Assembly: GCA_943736015.1 (NCBI GenBank)
Contig: OX031071.1
Location: forward strand, 16,340,119-16,404,118
Direction: 5' to 3'
DNA: 64,000 nucleotides
Source: Tridacna crocea
Taxonomy: Eukaryota; Mollusca; Bivalvia; Cardiida; Cardiidae
Part shown: in pieces, positions 1 to 9,820 of the stretch
Layout of the letters: each line of letters opens with the position of its first letter
How positions within the stretch are numbered: position 1 is the first letter of the stretch
The notes under the pieces: model-generated
Databases searched by the model: none
What the model saw: only the letters and a program-made list of their open reading frames with translations
Told to the model about the DNA's origin: nothing
Made by a program: the position numbers and the translations under genes

Positions 1-110
1 CTGGATGATACTATTCCGATGAATACCCACAACATAGGGTTTAGTGGAGATTAAACAATATTTTCAATTTGGAAGTAAAAATCCCTCTATCTGGAGCTAT
101 ATAGACAATT
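1..110 (+). mobile_element. Right part of a palindromic element, family J
   Basis: The window opens inside an element whose other copies are at 12711-12905 and 24558-24750. The run ACAACATAGGG and the end CCCTCTATCTGGAGCT match the right half of the copy at 24558. The left half lies outside the window. Nothing recognisable follows from 111 to 353. Confidence 0.55.
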
Positions 111-353
111 TTTTCTTATCAAATGAATAATGTGCAGAAAATTGATCCTAATGCACTAGCTGCTTGCTCATGTAACCATCTTCGATCAGCGAAAATCAGT
201 AGTGAAAGAGGAATGAGGCCTGCTGCAGTGACAATAATTTGTCAAGAATAACTTGGCTATACTAATTGCTAGTTACTTGACTCCTTGTCCCACAATGCTT
301 TCAGAAGGCCTTTCCTTCGGGGTCCTGAAATCATGGAATATTTTTGGTGAGAG

Positions 354-582
354 TTAACCCTTTACCACACAATCCCTACTTTTGACGCCCCTGAGAAAGA
401 AGCCTTTTGAAAACACTGTAGGAAAAGGAGAAAATGCTGGTAACCAACATTTTCTCCTTTTCCCACCGTGTTTTATACCCTTCCCAGAGGAAATTTCAAT
501 TTTTCAGTCGCCTTTATTTTGTCGTCTGCAAGTGCTTTCAATTTGAACCAGTCTGAAATTTTGTCATGTGGTAAAGAGTTAA
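354..582 (+). mobile_element. piggyBac-like MITE, subfamily A (chain copy 1)
   Basis: Full-length copy of 229 bp running from TTAA (354-357) to TTAA (579-582). The left end reads CCCTTTACCACACAATCCC and the right end TGTGGTAAAGAG. The centre is a palindrome around AATGCTGGTAACCAACATT. The right TTAA is also the left TTAA of the next copy. The TTAA-CCCT ends are known from the piggyBac superfamily; there is no coding capacity. Confidence 0.8.
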
Positions 583-807
583 ACCTTTACCAAACAACAA
601 ATTTTTGGACTGGTCCAAATTGTAAGCGTTTACAAAGGACATAATAGAAGTGACTGAAAATTTGAAATTTGTATTGGGAAGGAGAAAAAACTTTGAGGGA
701 AAAGGAGAAAATGCTGGTTACCACCATTTTCTCCTTTTCCCATAATGTTTTTTAAAGGCTTGTTTCTCAGGGTCATTAAAAGTTGGAATTGTGTGGTAAT
801 GGGTTAA
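579..807 (-). mobile_element. piggyBac-like MITE, subfamily A (chain copy 2)
   Basis: Reverse-oriented copy that begins at the TTAA shared with copy 1 and ends at a TTAA (804-807) shared with copy 3. The core GGAGAAAATGCTGGTTACCA is followed by its complement, with a few mismatches. Its end reads GTGTGGTAATGGG, a common variant here. Confidence 0.8.
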
Positions 808-1031
808 CTCATTACCAGTCGACATTATTTACACTGGTTCAAATTCAAAGCATTTGCAGACGACATAATAAAGGTGACTTAAAATTTGAAATTTGTATTG
901 GGAAGGAGAGGATACATTGAGGGAAAAGGAGAAAATGCTGGTTATCAGCATTTTCTCCTTTTCCCATAATGTTTTCTAAAGGCTTGTTTCTCAGGGTCAT
1001 TAGAAGTTGGAATTGTGTGGTAATGGGTTAA
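804..1031 (-). mobile_element. piggyBac-like MITE, subfamily A (chain copy 3)
   Basis: Third member of a head-to-tail chain, same orientation as copy 2 and very similar to it over its whole length, including the unusual GAAGTTGGAATTGTGTGG segment. The similarity suggests that copies 2 and 3 are a recent pair. It ends at TTAA 1028-1031. Confidence 0.8.
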
Positions 1032-1154
1032 ACAAGACCATTTTGAGTGCACCTCAGGTGCTTGCTTAGTACAAGTTTGAATAGTTCCAGTCTCAAAGAG
1101 AACCTCTGATATTGCAGTAGCAAGAGACTGGTTCTATAGCACAAAAATGGGCAG

Positions 1155-1225
1155 GTTAGATTTAAGATCAGACTCTAGGTTTTGTGCTGTCTGATTTTGA
1201 TCCACATTGACCACAAATGCAGCAA
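1155..1225. mobile_element. Family E fold-back fragment
   Basis: The two arms AAGATCAGACT and TCTGATTTTGATCC face each other across a short loop, the core of family E (full copies at 37098 and 39169). No TTAA ends can be tied to it. The surrounding DNA from 1032 to 1473 shows nothing else. Confidence 0.45.
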
Positions 1226-1473
1226 CAGTTGTGAGTGGCACTTGACAGATTGATATTTGAGCTTACTTGGTGAACTGTATTTTCTAACACAGAGGATTGA
1301 CAGGTATTCTAATCATTTACAAGCTATTTCTAGCTCCCAATGACAGCTGTACATATTAAATGTGCAGTGTTTGTCAATGAATAACAAAGTTGGTATTACC
1401 TGTTGGGCTTAATTTGTAGGAGCTAGGTAATGTTAGCCCTGGTTTCACGAAAGAACTTAAGTGGTTATATTGC

Positions 1474-1702
1474 TTAACCCTTTACCACACGACAAACTTT
1501 TAGACTGGTCCAAATTGAAAGCAATTGCTGACGACAAATTAAATGTAACTCAAACATTGAAATTTGTTTCCAGTAGGGTGGAAAACATTGTGGGAAAAGG
1601 AGAAAATGCTGGTTACCAGTATTTTCTCCTTTTCCCACAATGTTTTCAAAAGGCTTCAATTTCAAGGTCGTAAAAACCAGGGATTGGTTGGGAAAGGGTT
1701 AA
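1474..1702 (-). mobile_element. piggyBac-like MITE, subfamily A
   Basis: Full-length copy from TTAA 1474 to TTAA 1699-1702 with an almost perfect core palindrome at about 1587-1646. The open reading frames on both strands across it are by-products of the palindrome and encode the same peptide pattern seen in other copies. The next element (1699-2010) begins at its right TTAA. Confidence 0.8.
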
Positions 1703-2010
1703 GCTATGGTCACGTTTACGGTCAATGCACTTAGTTGTCCATAGTTAGTTTCAAATGTAGTCTGCACAACACTATGCATCAACTACGTCCTAAGTATGCG
1801 CAACTATGGTAAGTTAAGGTCAGCTGTGTAAAGCTACAGTAAAATGTTGTGTTTGAACATGTTCAAAAATTTTGCACTTCGTACGGGCAAGCTGTAAAAA
1901 CGATGTTCATTACTATGTTTAAATTCGTGTAACTACGTTCAATACATTTAACTACCGCCATCTACGGTTATTCCCCACTATGGTCAACTATGTAAGGTGT
2001 GACCATAGCT
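1699..2010. mobile_element. MITE with GCTATGGTCAC ends, family D, copy 1
   Basis: It starts AGCTATGGTCACG and ends GTGTGACCATAGCT, forming terminal inverted repeats of about 11 bp. The inside is full of short repeats of the type AACTACGGT and AACTATGTT on both strands. It abuts the TTAA of the preceding A element. It has no coding capacity, and I cannot name the transposase that would move it. Confidence 0.6.
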
Positions 2011-2357
2011 TTACTTTCAAATGTAGTCTGCCATACTGCTTCTAAGGTCAACTATGTTGAATAAACATTCAAAGAAGGTTAAAACTTGGTGATATATAAA
2101 GTCTAAGTATGTTTAACTACGTGTAAGTACGGTTAACTATGTTTAAATTACGGCCACAATAAGGTTACAACAACATAGTTAACGAAACAAATTTTTTAAC
2201 ATGTTCGAAAATGTTGCGCATAGTACGGGCAAACCGCAAGTTCAAACTACCTTTATTACTAGGTTGAACTACGGTTAACTACATTTGCTATGTTAAACTA
2301 CAGCCATCTACAATTATTCCCAACGACTGTCAACTGTGTAAGGTATGACCATAGCTT
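2011..2357. mobile_element. MITE family D, copy 2 (left end missing)
   Basis: TTTCAAATGTAGTCTGC at 2015 onwards repeats the interior of copy 1 (about 1749), and the end GGTATGACCATAGCTT at about 2343-2356 repeats its right terminus. This is therefore a second, 5'-shortened copy in direct orientation, immediately next to copy 1. Confidence 0.55.
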
Positions 2358-2391
2358 ACAGCCCGCTAATTTTAAGACTCGTTGTTAGACT

Positions 2392-2546
2392 TGACTCCTT
2401 ACCCAATGACAAAATTTTGTACTCGACCAAATCCAAAGTTTTTGCAGACAATGGTATGAATGTAGTTCAAATGATATTTTTTTGCTTAATTGTGGTTGAA
2501 AAAACATTGTTAGAAAAGGAGAAAATGGCGGTTACACCTTTTCTTT
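2392..2546 (-). mobile_element. Subfamily A MITE, truncated
   Basis: The left half (ACTCCTTACCCAATGACAAAA, then GAAAAGGAGAAAATGGCGGT) is present; the right arm of the palindrome and the right end are lost. From 2547 to 3010 I see only AT-rich DNA. Confidence 0.55.
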
Positions 2547-3020
2547 GATAGTTAAACAGGAAAATTACAGGAAAAATATACAAATGTACACCATTTTAAT
2601 GAAAACTCGTGTGTATTTGCTAAAAAATATGGGAAAGCCTGGTTTTGAGCATCATAAATGTACAAATATGCATGTTATACAGAGACCAATTAGTTAAAAG
2701 GAAGATTATTTGATTAAATTAAGGATTAGTCGTAAAAAGTACATGCTTTCTAGCAGAATTTTCTTAAAATTTCTACACTTTGGTAATTATAATTCTGAAC
2801 AGTGATAGTATTTATAATTCTAAACAGTAAGAAAAAGTTCCTGCTTGTGTTTCCTTGTTAGGACACCGTGTCAGCAGCATTTTAATAATTTTTCGGTGAC
2901 ATTTCAATGATCCATTTTTTTTTTCATTAAAAAGAAAGTGCTACTTATTTCAGTGCACAAATAGTATTACCATTATGTGCCAAAAAAAGCATTGGTGCTG
3001 TACTTTTGATTCATTATCTG

Positions 3021-3288
3021 GGACCCGCCCGGGTGGCTCAGTGGTTAGCGTGTCAGACTCATGACATGGTGGTTGTGAGTTCGATACCCGGTTCAGGCGA
3101 ACTTTCTTTCCGGCGTATTTTCGCCTCTCACCTCTGCTGAAGCATGTGAGAAAAGTAGTTGGTGGCTTTGGAAAGAAAGTTGTGTTAGCACTGGTATGAG
3201 AAAGCCAGGAAACGCATGTGCGTCACCGACCGCCATGATATGACCTTAGCTGTTAAAGTGGTGTTAAACTCCAATACAACCAACCAAA
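3021..3288 (+). mobile_element. tRNA-derived SINE, full length with target-site duplication
   Basis: The head carries RNA polymerase III box A (TGGCTCAGTGG, 3034-3044) and box B (GAGTTCGATACC, 3077-3088). The body ends TGTTAAACTCCAATACAACC with a CAACCAACC-type tail. The 10-bp direct repeat TCATTATCTG flanks it on both sides (3011-3020 and 3289-3298), as expected of LINE-mediated insertion. The tail sequence is typical of bivalve and gastropod SINEs. The tRNA part is not a functional tRNA gene. Confidence 0.75.
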
Positions 3289-3392
3289 TCATTATCTGCG
3301 ACAGAAATAATTGTGCAGTAGGATGTGGGCGAAGGTTTATCATGTATGTCTTTAAACTGGTCTAAAATTACCTATATGTCGTTGGTAAAGGG

Positions 3393-3615
3393 TTAACTCT
3401 ATCAAACGACAAAGTTTTAGACATGTCCAAATTGGAAGCAGTTGCACACAACAAAATAAATGTAACTAAAAACTCGAAACTTGTTTGCAGCAGGGTAGAA
3501 AACATTGTGGGAAAAGGAGAAAATGCTGGTAACCAGCATTTTCTCCTTTTCCCACAATGTTTTCAAAAGACTTCTGTCTCGCGGTCTTAGAAACCAGGGA
3601 TTGGTAAAGAGTTAA
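3393..3615 (-). mobile_element. piggyBac-like MITE, subfamily A
   Basis: TTAA 3393 to TTAA 3612-3615. The core reads GTGGGAAAAGGAGAAAATGC followed by a perfect complement. The left tip is slightly changed (TTAACTCTATCAAACGAC). Confidence 0.75.
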
Positions 3616-3689
3616 CTAAGCACTAAATGAACCAAACAAAGCTTTTCAGCTGAGAAGTAAAAGCCAAATAATCACAATTTCAAGGCTGC

Positions 3690-3800
3690 AATTGTCACTA
3701 TTATGTCAGCAACACAGACAGTGTAGTTCAAAGATCAGACTACATGTTTTGTGCAGACTAATCTTAATCTACACTGGCAGCTATAGTTGTGAAAGGTGCT
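3690..3800. mobile_element. Family E fold-back fragment
   Basis: AGTGTAGTTCAAAGATCAG faces CTAATCTTAATCTACACT. It may extend left to the TTAA at 3612, but the ends are too decayed to fix. A very decayed A-type remnant lies at about 3905-3985; the rest up to 4212 shows nothing. Confidence 0.45.
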
Positions 3801-4212
3801 TGAAAGGTTTAGTAGAAATTGAGAGATATGAACTCTGAACCAAAGGATGAAATTTTAGACTTACAGCTTTAGTAAGGCAACAAAGTAAAATGGGGGCATA
3901 AAATGAATTAGGAATTTGAAAGGTTTGAAAACATCCTTCTTAAAAGCCTTCTTCCTTGTCATTGCAAGTCAGGATTGTGTGGTCATTCGAATATTTTGTT
4001 CTTTGATCAGGGTTAAATATATAAAGCAGTTAAAGGATGGATAGACAACGACCTTGACCTTTAGGCACTGAGTTCTCGTGCAGTTTTACAATTATAATCA
4101 TTTGTAAGCTGTTTAGCCGCGCAAAAGAGAAATTGATCCAATTTTCAAGTACTATGATGAGCTTACAAACATGCGGGATCAATATCGATTAGATTCTTTT
4201 TTTTTTTTTCAG

Positions 4213-4433
4213 TTAAACCCTTTACCACACAATCCCAAGTTCTAACAATCCCAAGGAAGAAGCATTTTGTAATATAGTGGAAAAAGAAGAAAATACTGGA
4301 CACCAGTATTTTTTCCTTTTCCCACAATGTTTCCTACCCTTCAAAGAAACAATTTCTATATTTGGTTCACAATTATATTTTGTTTTCTGAAAAAGCTTTG
4401 AATTGCTTCAATTTCGTGTAGTAAAGAGATAAC
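4213..4433 (+). mobile_element. piggyBac-like MITE, subfamily A, diverged
   Basis: The left end TTAAACCCTTTACCACACAA is intact. The right end has decayed to GTAAAGAGATAAC, with the TTAA lost. The core carries several substitutions that break the pairing. Confidence 0.65.
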
Positions 4434-4513
4434 CCTTGGGTCTGTTTAATTCTTTTAGAGCCTTTTTTGGACCGGTTTCTGTATGAATATTATCTTTTGA
4501 CAACATTAATTTT

Positions 4514-4754
4514 GTTCTACCAAACAACAAAGTTTTAGACAGGTTCAAAGTGAATCATGTAGAGATGGCATCAAATTTATCTGAAATGATGGTTATTGTC
4601 TGTGAAAGTGTAGAAGAGCTTCTGGAAAAAGGTAAACATGCTGGTTACCAGTATTTTCTCCTTTTCCAACAAGGTTTTGAAACGGCTATTTCCTCAGAGT
4701 CTTTAGATATTTCCTCAGGGTCTTTAGAACTCAGGGGATTTCTCGGTAAAGAAT
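4514..4754 (-). mobile_element. Subfamily A MITE, strongly diverged
   Basis: Starts CTACCAAACAACAAAGTTTT and ends near TCGGTAAAGAATTC. The core retains ATGCTGGTTACCAGTATTTT. A short internal duplication of TCCTCAGAGTCTTTAGA is present at about 4690-4725. From 4755 to 5020 nothing is recognised. Confidence 0.5.
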
Positions 4755-5067
4755 TCAAAACATTGTTCAAAAAGGATAAATTCATTGATGAAATGGTGTT
4801 TCACTTTCAACATACATGCTACTTCAGCGCACTCCTTTTTGTTGAAAATACAGCACGGACAAACTATAGAACATGGTCGATGATTGAAACTAGCTGTTAA
4901 ATGTTGGTAACTAGTGATTATTAGTCTTGAACCAAATAGATGGTTTGCCATGAAAGTTAGAATTGATTTTAAACGGTCTTTTGGAGTGCAACCCCCATAT
5001 CGTTCTGTTCTCATTTATTCAGGAATTTTAAGCCTTTCGTAACCAGAAGCAATTTACATAGCTTTTG

Positions 5068-5130
5068 CAGACAAATGTGGATCAAGATCATTCTGCATAC
5101 AACATGCAGTCTGATCACTGATAGACTAAT
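5068..5130. mobile_element. Family E core fragment
   Basis: GATCAAGATCATTCTGCAT faces ATGCAGTCTGATCACTGAT. Only the central hairpin survives. A similar remnant (GTCAGTCTGATCATGATCAA) lies at about 5678-5697. Confidence 0.4.
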
Positions 5131-5147
5131 TCTACCAACCTGCCTGG

Positions 5148-5246
5148 AATGCCTGGTTACCAGCATTTTCTCCTTTTCCCTCAATGTTTTCAAAAGGCTT
5201 CTTTTTCGGGGTCATTGAAAGTTGGCTCTGTGTGGTAAAGGGTTAA
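5148..5246 (-). mobile_element. Half of a subfamily A MITE
   Basis: Only the right half is present, from the loop (TGGTTACCAGC) to the TTAA at 5243-5246. That TTAA is shared with the B element that follows. Confidence 0.6.
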
Positions 5247-5467
5247 CACTCCCAAAAGACAAATTTTGGACTCTTCCAAACTCAAAGAGTTTGCAGACGA
5301 CAATTTCAAATTTGATAAAAATGGCAGAAAGTTCTCCAAATGGGTAGAAAACACTGTGGGAAAAGGAGAAATTGCTCGTTACGAGCAACTTCTCCTTTTC
5401 CCATAGTGTTTTCAAAAGACTTATACTGCAGACACATAAAAACAAGGGCTTGTTTAGGAAAGGGTTA
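5243..5467 (-). mobile_element. piggyBac-like MITE, subfamily B
   Basis: TTAA to TTAA, 225 bp. The core reads AAATTGCTCGTTACGAGCAA instead of the A-type AAATGCTGGTTACCAGCATT. The flanks also differ (ACTCTTCCAAACTCAAAGAG; ACTGCAGACACATAAAAAC). Other B copies are at 10757 and 38168. The stretch 5468-5846 shows nothing but a short E remnant. Confidence 0.75.
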
Positions 5468-5846
5468 AAGAAAAGAGAACTGGGGTCAAGATGTGACCCG
5501 TTTCTAGAAAAGGGGCAATCTGGGAATTCTGTACATTAAAACAGATCAAAGATAATTCAGGTCAATTTGAGTTGATAGTTTAAGAATGATTGTATAGTAA
5601 GGTAGAATGACCACTTTTCATGCAGAAAATATCATAAAAGCAAAAAGTGTTGACAATGGTCAGCTTGTGCAATCCTGTCAGTCTGATCATGATCAACTTT
5701 TTCCCAGTTCCCAGTTGGTCCCTTTTGCATGTCGGGTCACAATTAGTTATACATGCAGGAGAAGGGGATTAACTCTTGCTTATGACACAAGGTTAAACTT
5801 GTCCACATGAACAACATTAAAATTTTGCAAGCAACAAATTAAGCCT

Positions 5847-6029
5847 TTAACCCTTTACTACACAATCCTGACTTTTAACGACCCTGAGAAAGCATTTTCT
5901 CCTTTTCCCACAATGTCTAATCTTCCCTTCACAAAACAAATTTGAAATTTTCAGTCACTTTTATTTTGTCGTCTGAAAATGCTTCCAATTTGGACAAGTC
6001 TAAAATTTTGTCATTTTGTAAAGAGTTAA
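5847..6029 (+). mobile_element. Subfamily A MITE with left palindrome arm deleted
   Basis: The ends are intact (TTAACCCTTTACTACACAATC and TTTGTAAAGAGTTAA), but the interior jumps from CCCTGAGAAAG directly to CATTTTCTCC. One arm of the hairpin is thus missing, a deletion type expected when a palindrome is replicated. Confidence 0.7.
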
Positions 6030-6185
6030 CACAGTAAAAACAAAGACCTTGTCAAACTGAAAGGATTTGCAGACAACAACTTTTATATAGCTCAGAAGAT
6101 GGAACTTAACCTTGATTACAGCATTTTTTCCTTTTCCCACAATATTTTTGGAAGTTTTCTTTCTCAAGGTCGTTAAAAGGGTTAA
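6026..6185 (-). mobile_element. Subfamily A MITE, shortened
   Basis: Begins at the TTAA shared with the previous copy. The interior is diverged and lacks the left arm. It ends at a TTAA (6182-6185). A second decayed core (GTGGAAAAAGTGAAAACAGT) follows at about 6215-6290. Confidence 0.5.
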
Positions 6186-6348
6186 TTGACATTCAAATTG
6201 TCTATAGGCATCTGAAAGGATTGAAAACATTGTGGAAAAAGTGAAAACAGTGGTTACCAGTATTTGCTCCTTTTTTCAGAATGGTTCATATCAAAACTTC
6301 TGGGTGTAGTTATCAGTCTCGGGGGTTTGAAGCCTTGGCATGAAATGA

Positions 6349-6578
6349 TTAAAACTCTTTAGAAATGACAAAATTGTGGACTTGTCCAAATTCAAAGCCC
6401 TTGCAGACGACAAAATAAATGTGGCTCATAAATTGAAATTTCTTTTGGGAAGGCTAGAAAACATTGTGGGAAAAGGAGAAAATGCTGGTTACCAGCATTT
6501 TCTCCTTTTCCAACAATGTTTTCAAAAGGCTTCTTTCTCAGGGTTGTTAAAAGTCTGGAGTGTGTGGTAAAGAGTTAA
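6349..6578 (-). mobile_element. piggyBac-like MITE, subfamily A
   Basis: TTAA 6349 to TTAA 6575-6578 with a near-perfect core palindrome. The left tip is altered (TTAAAACTCTTTAGAAATGAC). Confidence 0.75.
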
Positions 6579-6711
6579 CTGGGTCAAAAGAGAGGACAAA
6601 AAGTGCCTTTGATGAATAAACACTAGAGACAATAGAACACTAAGTGGTACCAATACTTTTATATTTGTGCTCTTTCCTCTCTGTGCACAGCATGAGAATA
6701 TTCACTGACAT

Positions 6712-6780
6712 TTTTTTGGACATTGTAGATCCAAGATCAGACTGCACAGAACATGCTGTCTTGTCTCGGATCCACTTTTT
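6712..6780. mobile_element. Family E core fragment
   Basis: GTAGATCCAAGATCAGACTG and its partial complement ending CGGATCCAC flank a short loop. No termini are visible. Confidence 0.45.
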
Positions 6781-6854
6781 CATCTTAGATTATGATTTTA
6801 AAGCAAAACTATATTTATAACCATGAAGAAAGGCAAGGTTTATCATCAAGTTGT

Positions 6855-7086
6855 GAAAGCTTGAAGCCTATATCATGCAAGTAGTGTTTTTGGGAATCTG
6901 AGAAGAAGGCTTTTTGAAATATAGGAAAAGAAGAGAGTGCTGGTAGCCAGCATTTTCTCCTTTGCCCACAATGTTTTCTACCCATTATAGAGGAAAGTGT
7001 ATCATTTAATCTACATTTCTCTTATAGTTTGTGAAAACTTAAGTTTATGGATCAGTGTAAAGTTTGTTGCTCTAGTGAAGGGTTAA
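6855..7086 (+). mobile_element. Subfamily A MITE, diverged
   Basis: The core GAGTGCTGGTAGCCAGCATT and the end AGTGAAGGGTTAA (TTAA 7083-7086) are recognisable; the left end is not. From 7087 to 7575 I find nothing. Confidence 0.5.
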
Positions 7087-7616
7087 AATAAATCATGTGT
7101 TTCTGTCAACATCGTTCTGAACTCGGAAATGGGCGTAAATGCAAATAGAGTAACAAATGCATAAAAATGGTTGGTAAACCAGTAAAAATGTTTTTTTTTT
7201 AGCAAATGAAAAGGCTTTCAAATACTTAAACATTAAGTCCTCAATGTGGCCATTTTAAAAATCATAGTGGAGTTTTTCCGTCAGCCTTGATCCGCAGGAT
7301 TGTTTAAATTTGAGATCTTCGGTATTTGTTTTATTTATTTTATGGAATGATCATCATCAGTATCATTTTCACGAGTAACTTCACAACTGGTGAAAACACA
7401 ATATGCAAAAACAAATCCATCTTTCACCATAGAAATATTTTATTCATTTCATGCTGCTGATCCCTTTCTATATGCTGCCAAAGGCAACGTATATTGGCAT
7501 CATCTTCACCATCTGTCTGTTCATCTGCCTGTTCGTATATCCATTTCTTGTGAACACAACTCCTGTCACATTTCTTGATGGATTTGGATAAAATTGTCAC
7601 AAAATATTTCATGTGA

Positions 7617-8279
7617 TGGCCGTGTCACACTACCGTTGACGTATAAATTTCACACGATTTACGCATAAAAATTGAAAAATCTGGATTTATACGCGGCGAT
7701 AATAGAAAACTTGGTGGTTATACGTGAAATTTTGACAGATGAATCACGCAAGAATGACGCGGAAACTATGTATAACTTACCCATGAAACACAAGTAAACC
7801 GCGCAAAGAACACGCATATCCACGGAAATATCTAGCGTATTTCCTGTTTTTTATAAGTGATCCATGCGTAATATGTGTAACTTCTTGGCGGTATACGCGA
7901 AATATAAGTGGTACATCTGTGATACATGAGTGTTATATCCGTGAAAGGTTAGTTAAACATATGCGGACATATGTGGAACGGTCGTGAAAATCGCCAACTT
8001 TGCATTATTACATATGAACTACGTAAAAACAATGTAAATTACACATAGATCGCGTAAATCCAAACTGTCAAAAAATTTTGTGCAGCTCAAAACCGTTTTC
8101 GCGTATGTCCACGTATGCTCACCCTGGACTCCACTCGCTGCGCACAGAGACGAATGAAATGCGCATGAATAACGTATGAATTACGTATATGCTGCATGTA
8201 TTGCTTATCTCCGCATATGCCTCAAATTTTATACGTAGTTTATGCGTAATTTATGCGTAAGTGCTGTGTGACACGGCCA
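7617..8279. mobile_element. 663-bp non-autonomous DNA transposon with TGGCCGTGTCACAC termini
   Basis: Perfect 14-bp terminal inverted repeats, TGGCCGTGTCACAC and GTGTGACACGGCCA, are flanked by the direct repeat TGA (7614-7616 and 8280-8282). A 3-bp target duplication with GG-containing ends is compatible with PIF/Harbinger, but that is inference. The interior has many short words such as TACGCATAA and TATGCGTAA in both orientations and no coding frame. It interrupts an older repeat whose halves lie at about 7565-7616 and 8280-8330. Confidence 0.7.
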
Positions 8280-8603
8280 TGACCTAGCACATATTGTCAA
8301 GGTTTTGTAATTTATAGCTGTGTCTTAGAAAAAGGGGGCTTTATGGTACATTTCATGTTTTACCAATATCTCTTTAATTACTTGACATATCATTACAGAT
8401 CTGGATGAAATTTTCACAGATCATGTGACCTATTGCATGATGTCAGGGTTTTGGATTTAAGTCTCTACAGCTAACTGCTTGAAATAGCAGCCAAGTGGCA
8501 GCAAATATTGTGATGATGACACTCTTGTTTGATTGGACTTTCATCAGCTGTTGTTTTTGGTAATTCCCTGTGGTGTGCTCCTTTCACCTAACAATGCATT
8601 ACA

Positions 8604-8694
8604 ATATTAGTAAAATTGCAAGAAATGTAGGGTCATATTAGTAAAATTGCTAGAAATGTAGGGTCATATTAGTAAATTTGCAAGAAATACAGGG
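8604..8694 (+). repeat. 31-bp tandem repeat, three units
   Basis: The phrase ATATTAGTAAAATTGC with its continuation AAGAAATGTAGGGTC recurs three times at 31-bp spacing with few changes. The rest of 8331-8870 shows no feature. Confidence 0.8.
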
Positions 8695-8870
8695 TCAGTG
8701 TACGCAATTTATGTCATATTTCCGTCTGTTCGAATGGCACACGCTGTTTACCTAGGTAACTAGTGTGTGGAAACTAGTTATGCTTTCGTTTGATGAGTTA
8801 TAGAAATTTTAATGTTAATTTCACTGGTGGTAACCATGAATTATCAAACCTTGCAGTCCTGAATTATTTC

Positions 8871-9100
8871 TTAACTCTTTACCAAACGACAATATTTTAG
8901 GCTTGTCCAAATCAAAAGCATTTTGCAGATGACAAAATAAATGTGACTGAAAATTTAAAATTTGTTATGTGAAGGGTAGAAAACATTGTGGGAAAAGGAG
9001 GAAATGCTGGTTACCAGTATTTTCTCCTTTTCCCACACAGTTTTCTAAAGGCTTCTTTCTCAGGGTCGTCAAAAGATGGGATTGTGTGGTAATGGGTTAA
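8871..9100 (-). mobile_element. piggyBac-like MITE, subfamily A
   Basis: TTAA 8871 to TTAA 9097-9100. The core is intact except AGGAGGAAATGC in the left arm. The right end is of the GTGTGGTAATGGGTTAA type. Confidence 0.8.
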
Positions 9101-9107
9101 GAAATTA

Positions 9108-9332
9108 GTGTAACTCTGTACTAAAAGAAAAAAAATTTGGATCAGTTCAAATTGAAAGCAGTTGCAGATGACAAAATAAAAGTAAATCTAACAGGGCATT
9201 TCAATTTTGGAAGGATAAAAACATTGTGGGAAAAGGAGAAAATGCTGGCATTGTCTTCTTATCCCACAATGTTTTCAAAAGGCTTCTTTCTCAGGGTCGT
9301 TAAAAATTCGGATTGTGTGGTAAAAAGTTTAA
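9108..9332 (-). mobile_element. Subfamily A MITE, core partly deleted
   Basis: Left end decayed (AACTCTGTACTAAAAG), right end GTGTGGTAAAAAGTTTAA. The palindrome is interrupted: after AATGCTGG the right arm resumes at CATTGTCTTCTTATCCC. Confidence 0.6.
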
Positions 9333-9527
9333 CATATCCACTTGTATGTAATTTAACCTAAAAGCACAAAATAAACAGGTTGAAATAATGCCTTTCAGGG
9401 CCATTTTGGTCCATGCAAAAAATATTGGCATTGAACCAATCTATATGCACAAATGGTTAATTGATTTTCAATAATGAGACTCAGGTACCAGTGCAATATT
9501 ACAATGTCCAAGGCATTTTCCCCATGA

Positions 9528-9590
9528 ATCCTTTACCACACAACAAATTCGTGAACTTGCTTCAAATTGAAAGTATTTTTAGTTGACAAA
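9528..9590 (-). mobile_element. Left end of a subfamily A MITE
   Basis: CCTTTACCACACAACAAATT and the following CTTCAAATTGAAAG mark the end of an A element that breaks off where the SINE tail begins. Confidence 0.45.
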
Positions 9591-9599
9591 TCACATGTT

Positions 9600-9820
9600 T
9601 TGGTTTAGTTTAAACATATTTATTTACATGGATTGAGAAACAAGTTCTAACAACTTATACTAATCTCTCTCGATTCTGCTTCCTGGGAACTACACCAGTA
9701 CTCGCGCCGAATGTGTGGGCCAATGAAAAATCCTAAAGTTGGCACCCACTCCTGGGTATCAAACTCGGGACCTTACGGTTACGAGGCCGAGGCTCTACCT
9801 CACAGCCACAGACACCACAA
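9600..9820 (-). mobile_element. tRNA-derived SINE, second family, minus strand
   Basis: Read on the minus strand it shows box A within GGCTGTGAGGTAGAGCC and box B within GGTCCCGAGTTTGATACCC. The body contains GGGATTTTTCATTGGCCCAC and the 3' part CTTGTTTCTCAATCCATG. The same family occurs at 60310-60530 (full) and 58305-58455 (5'-truncated), both on the plus strand. Confidence 0.65.

Noticed and set aside
354-1031. A CRISPR-like array of repeats and spacers
   Set aside because: The regular palindromes are TTAA-bounded transposons in eukaryotic DNA; spacing and 'spacers' are parts of the same element.
1474-1673. Recurrent short open frames with peptides like GKGENAGYQHFLLFPQCF in many places and on both strands
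   Set aside because: They all lie across the palindromic core of MITE copies. The same peptide appears on both strands because the DNA is a palindrome. There is no start context, splice support or codon pattern.
3021-3092. A tRNA gene
   Set aside because: The A and B boxes are there but the cloverleaf is not closed, and the sequence continues as a SINE body with target duplication. The same holds at 27685, 60310 and 9820.
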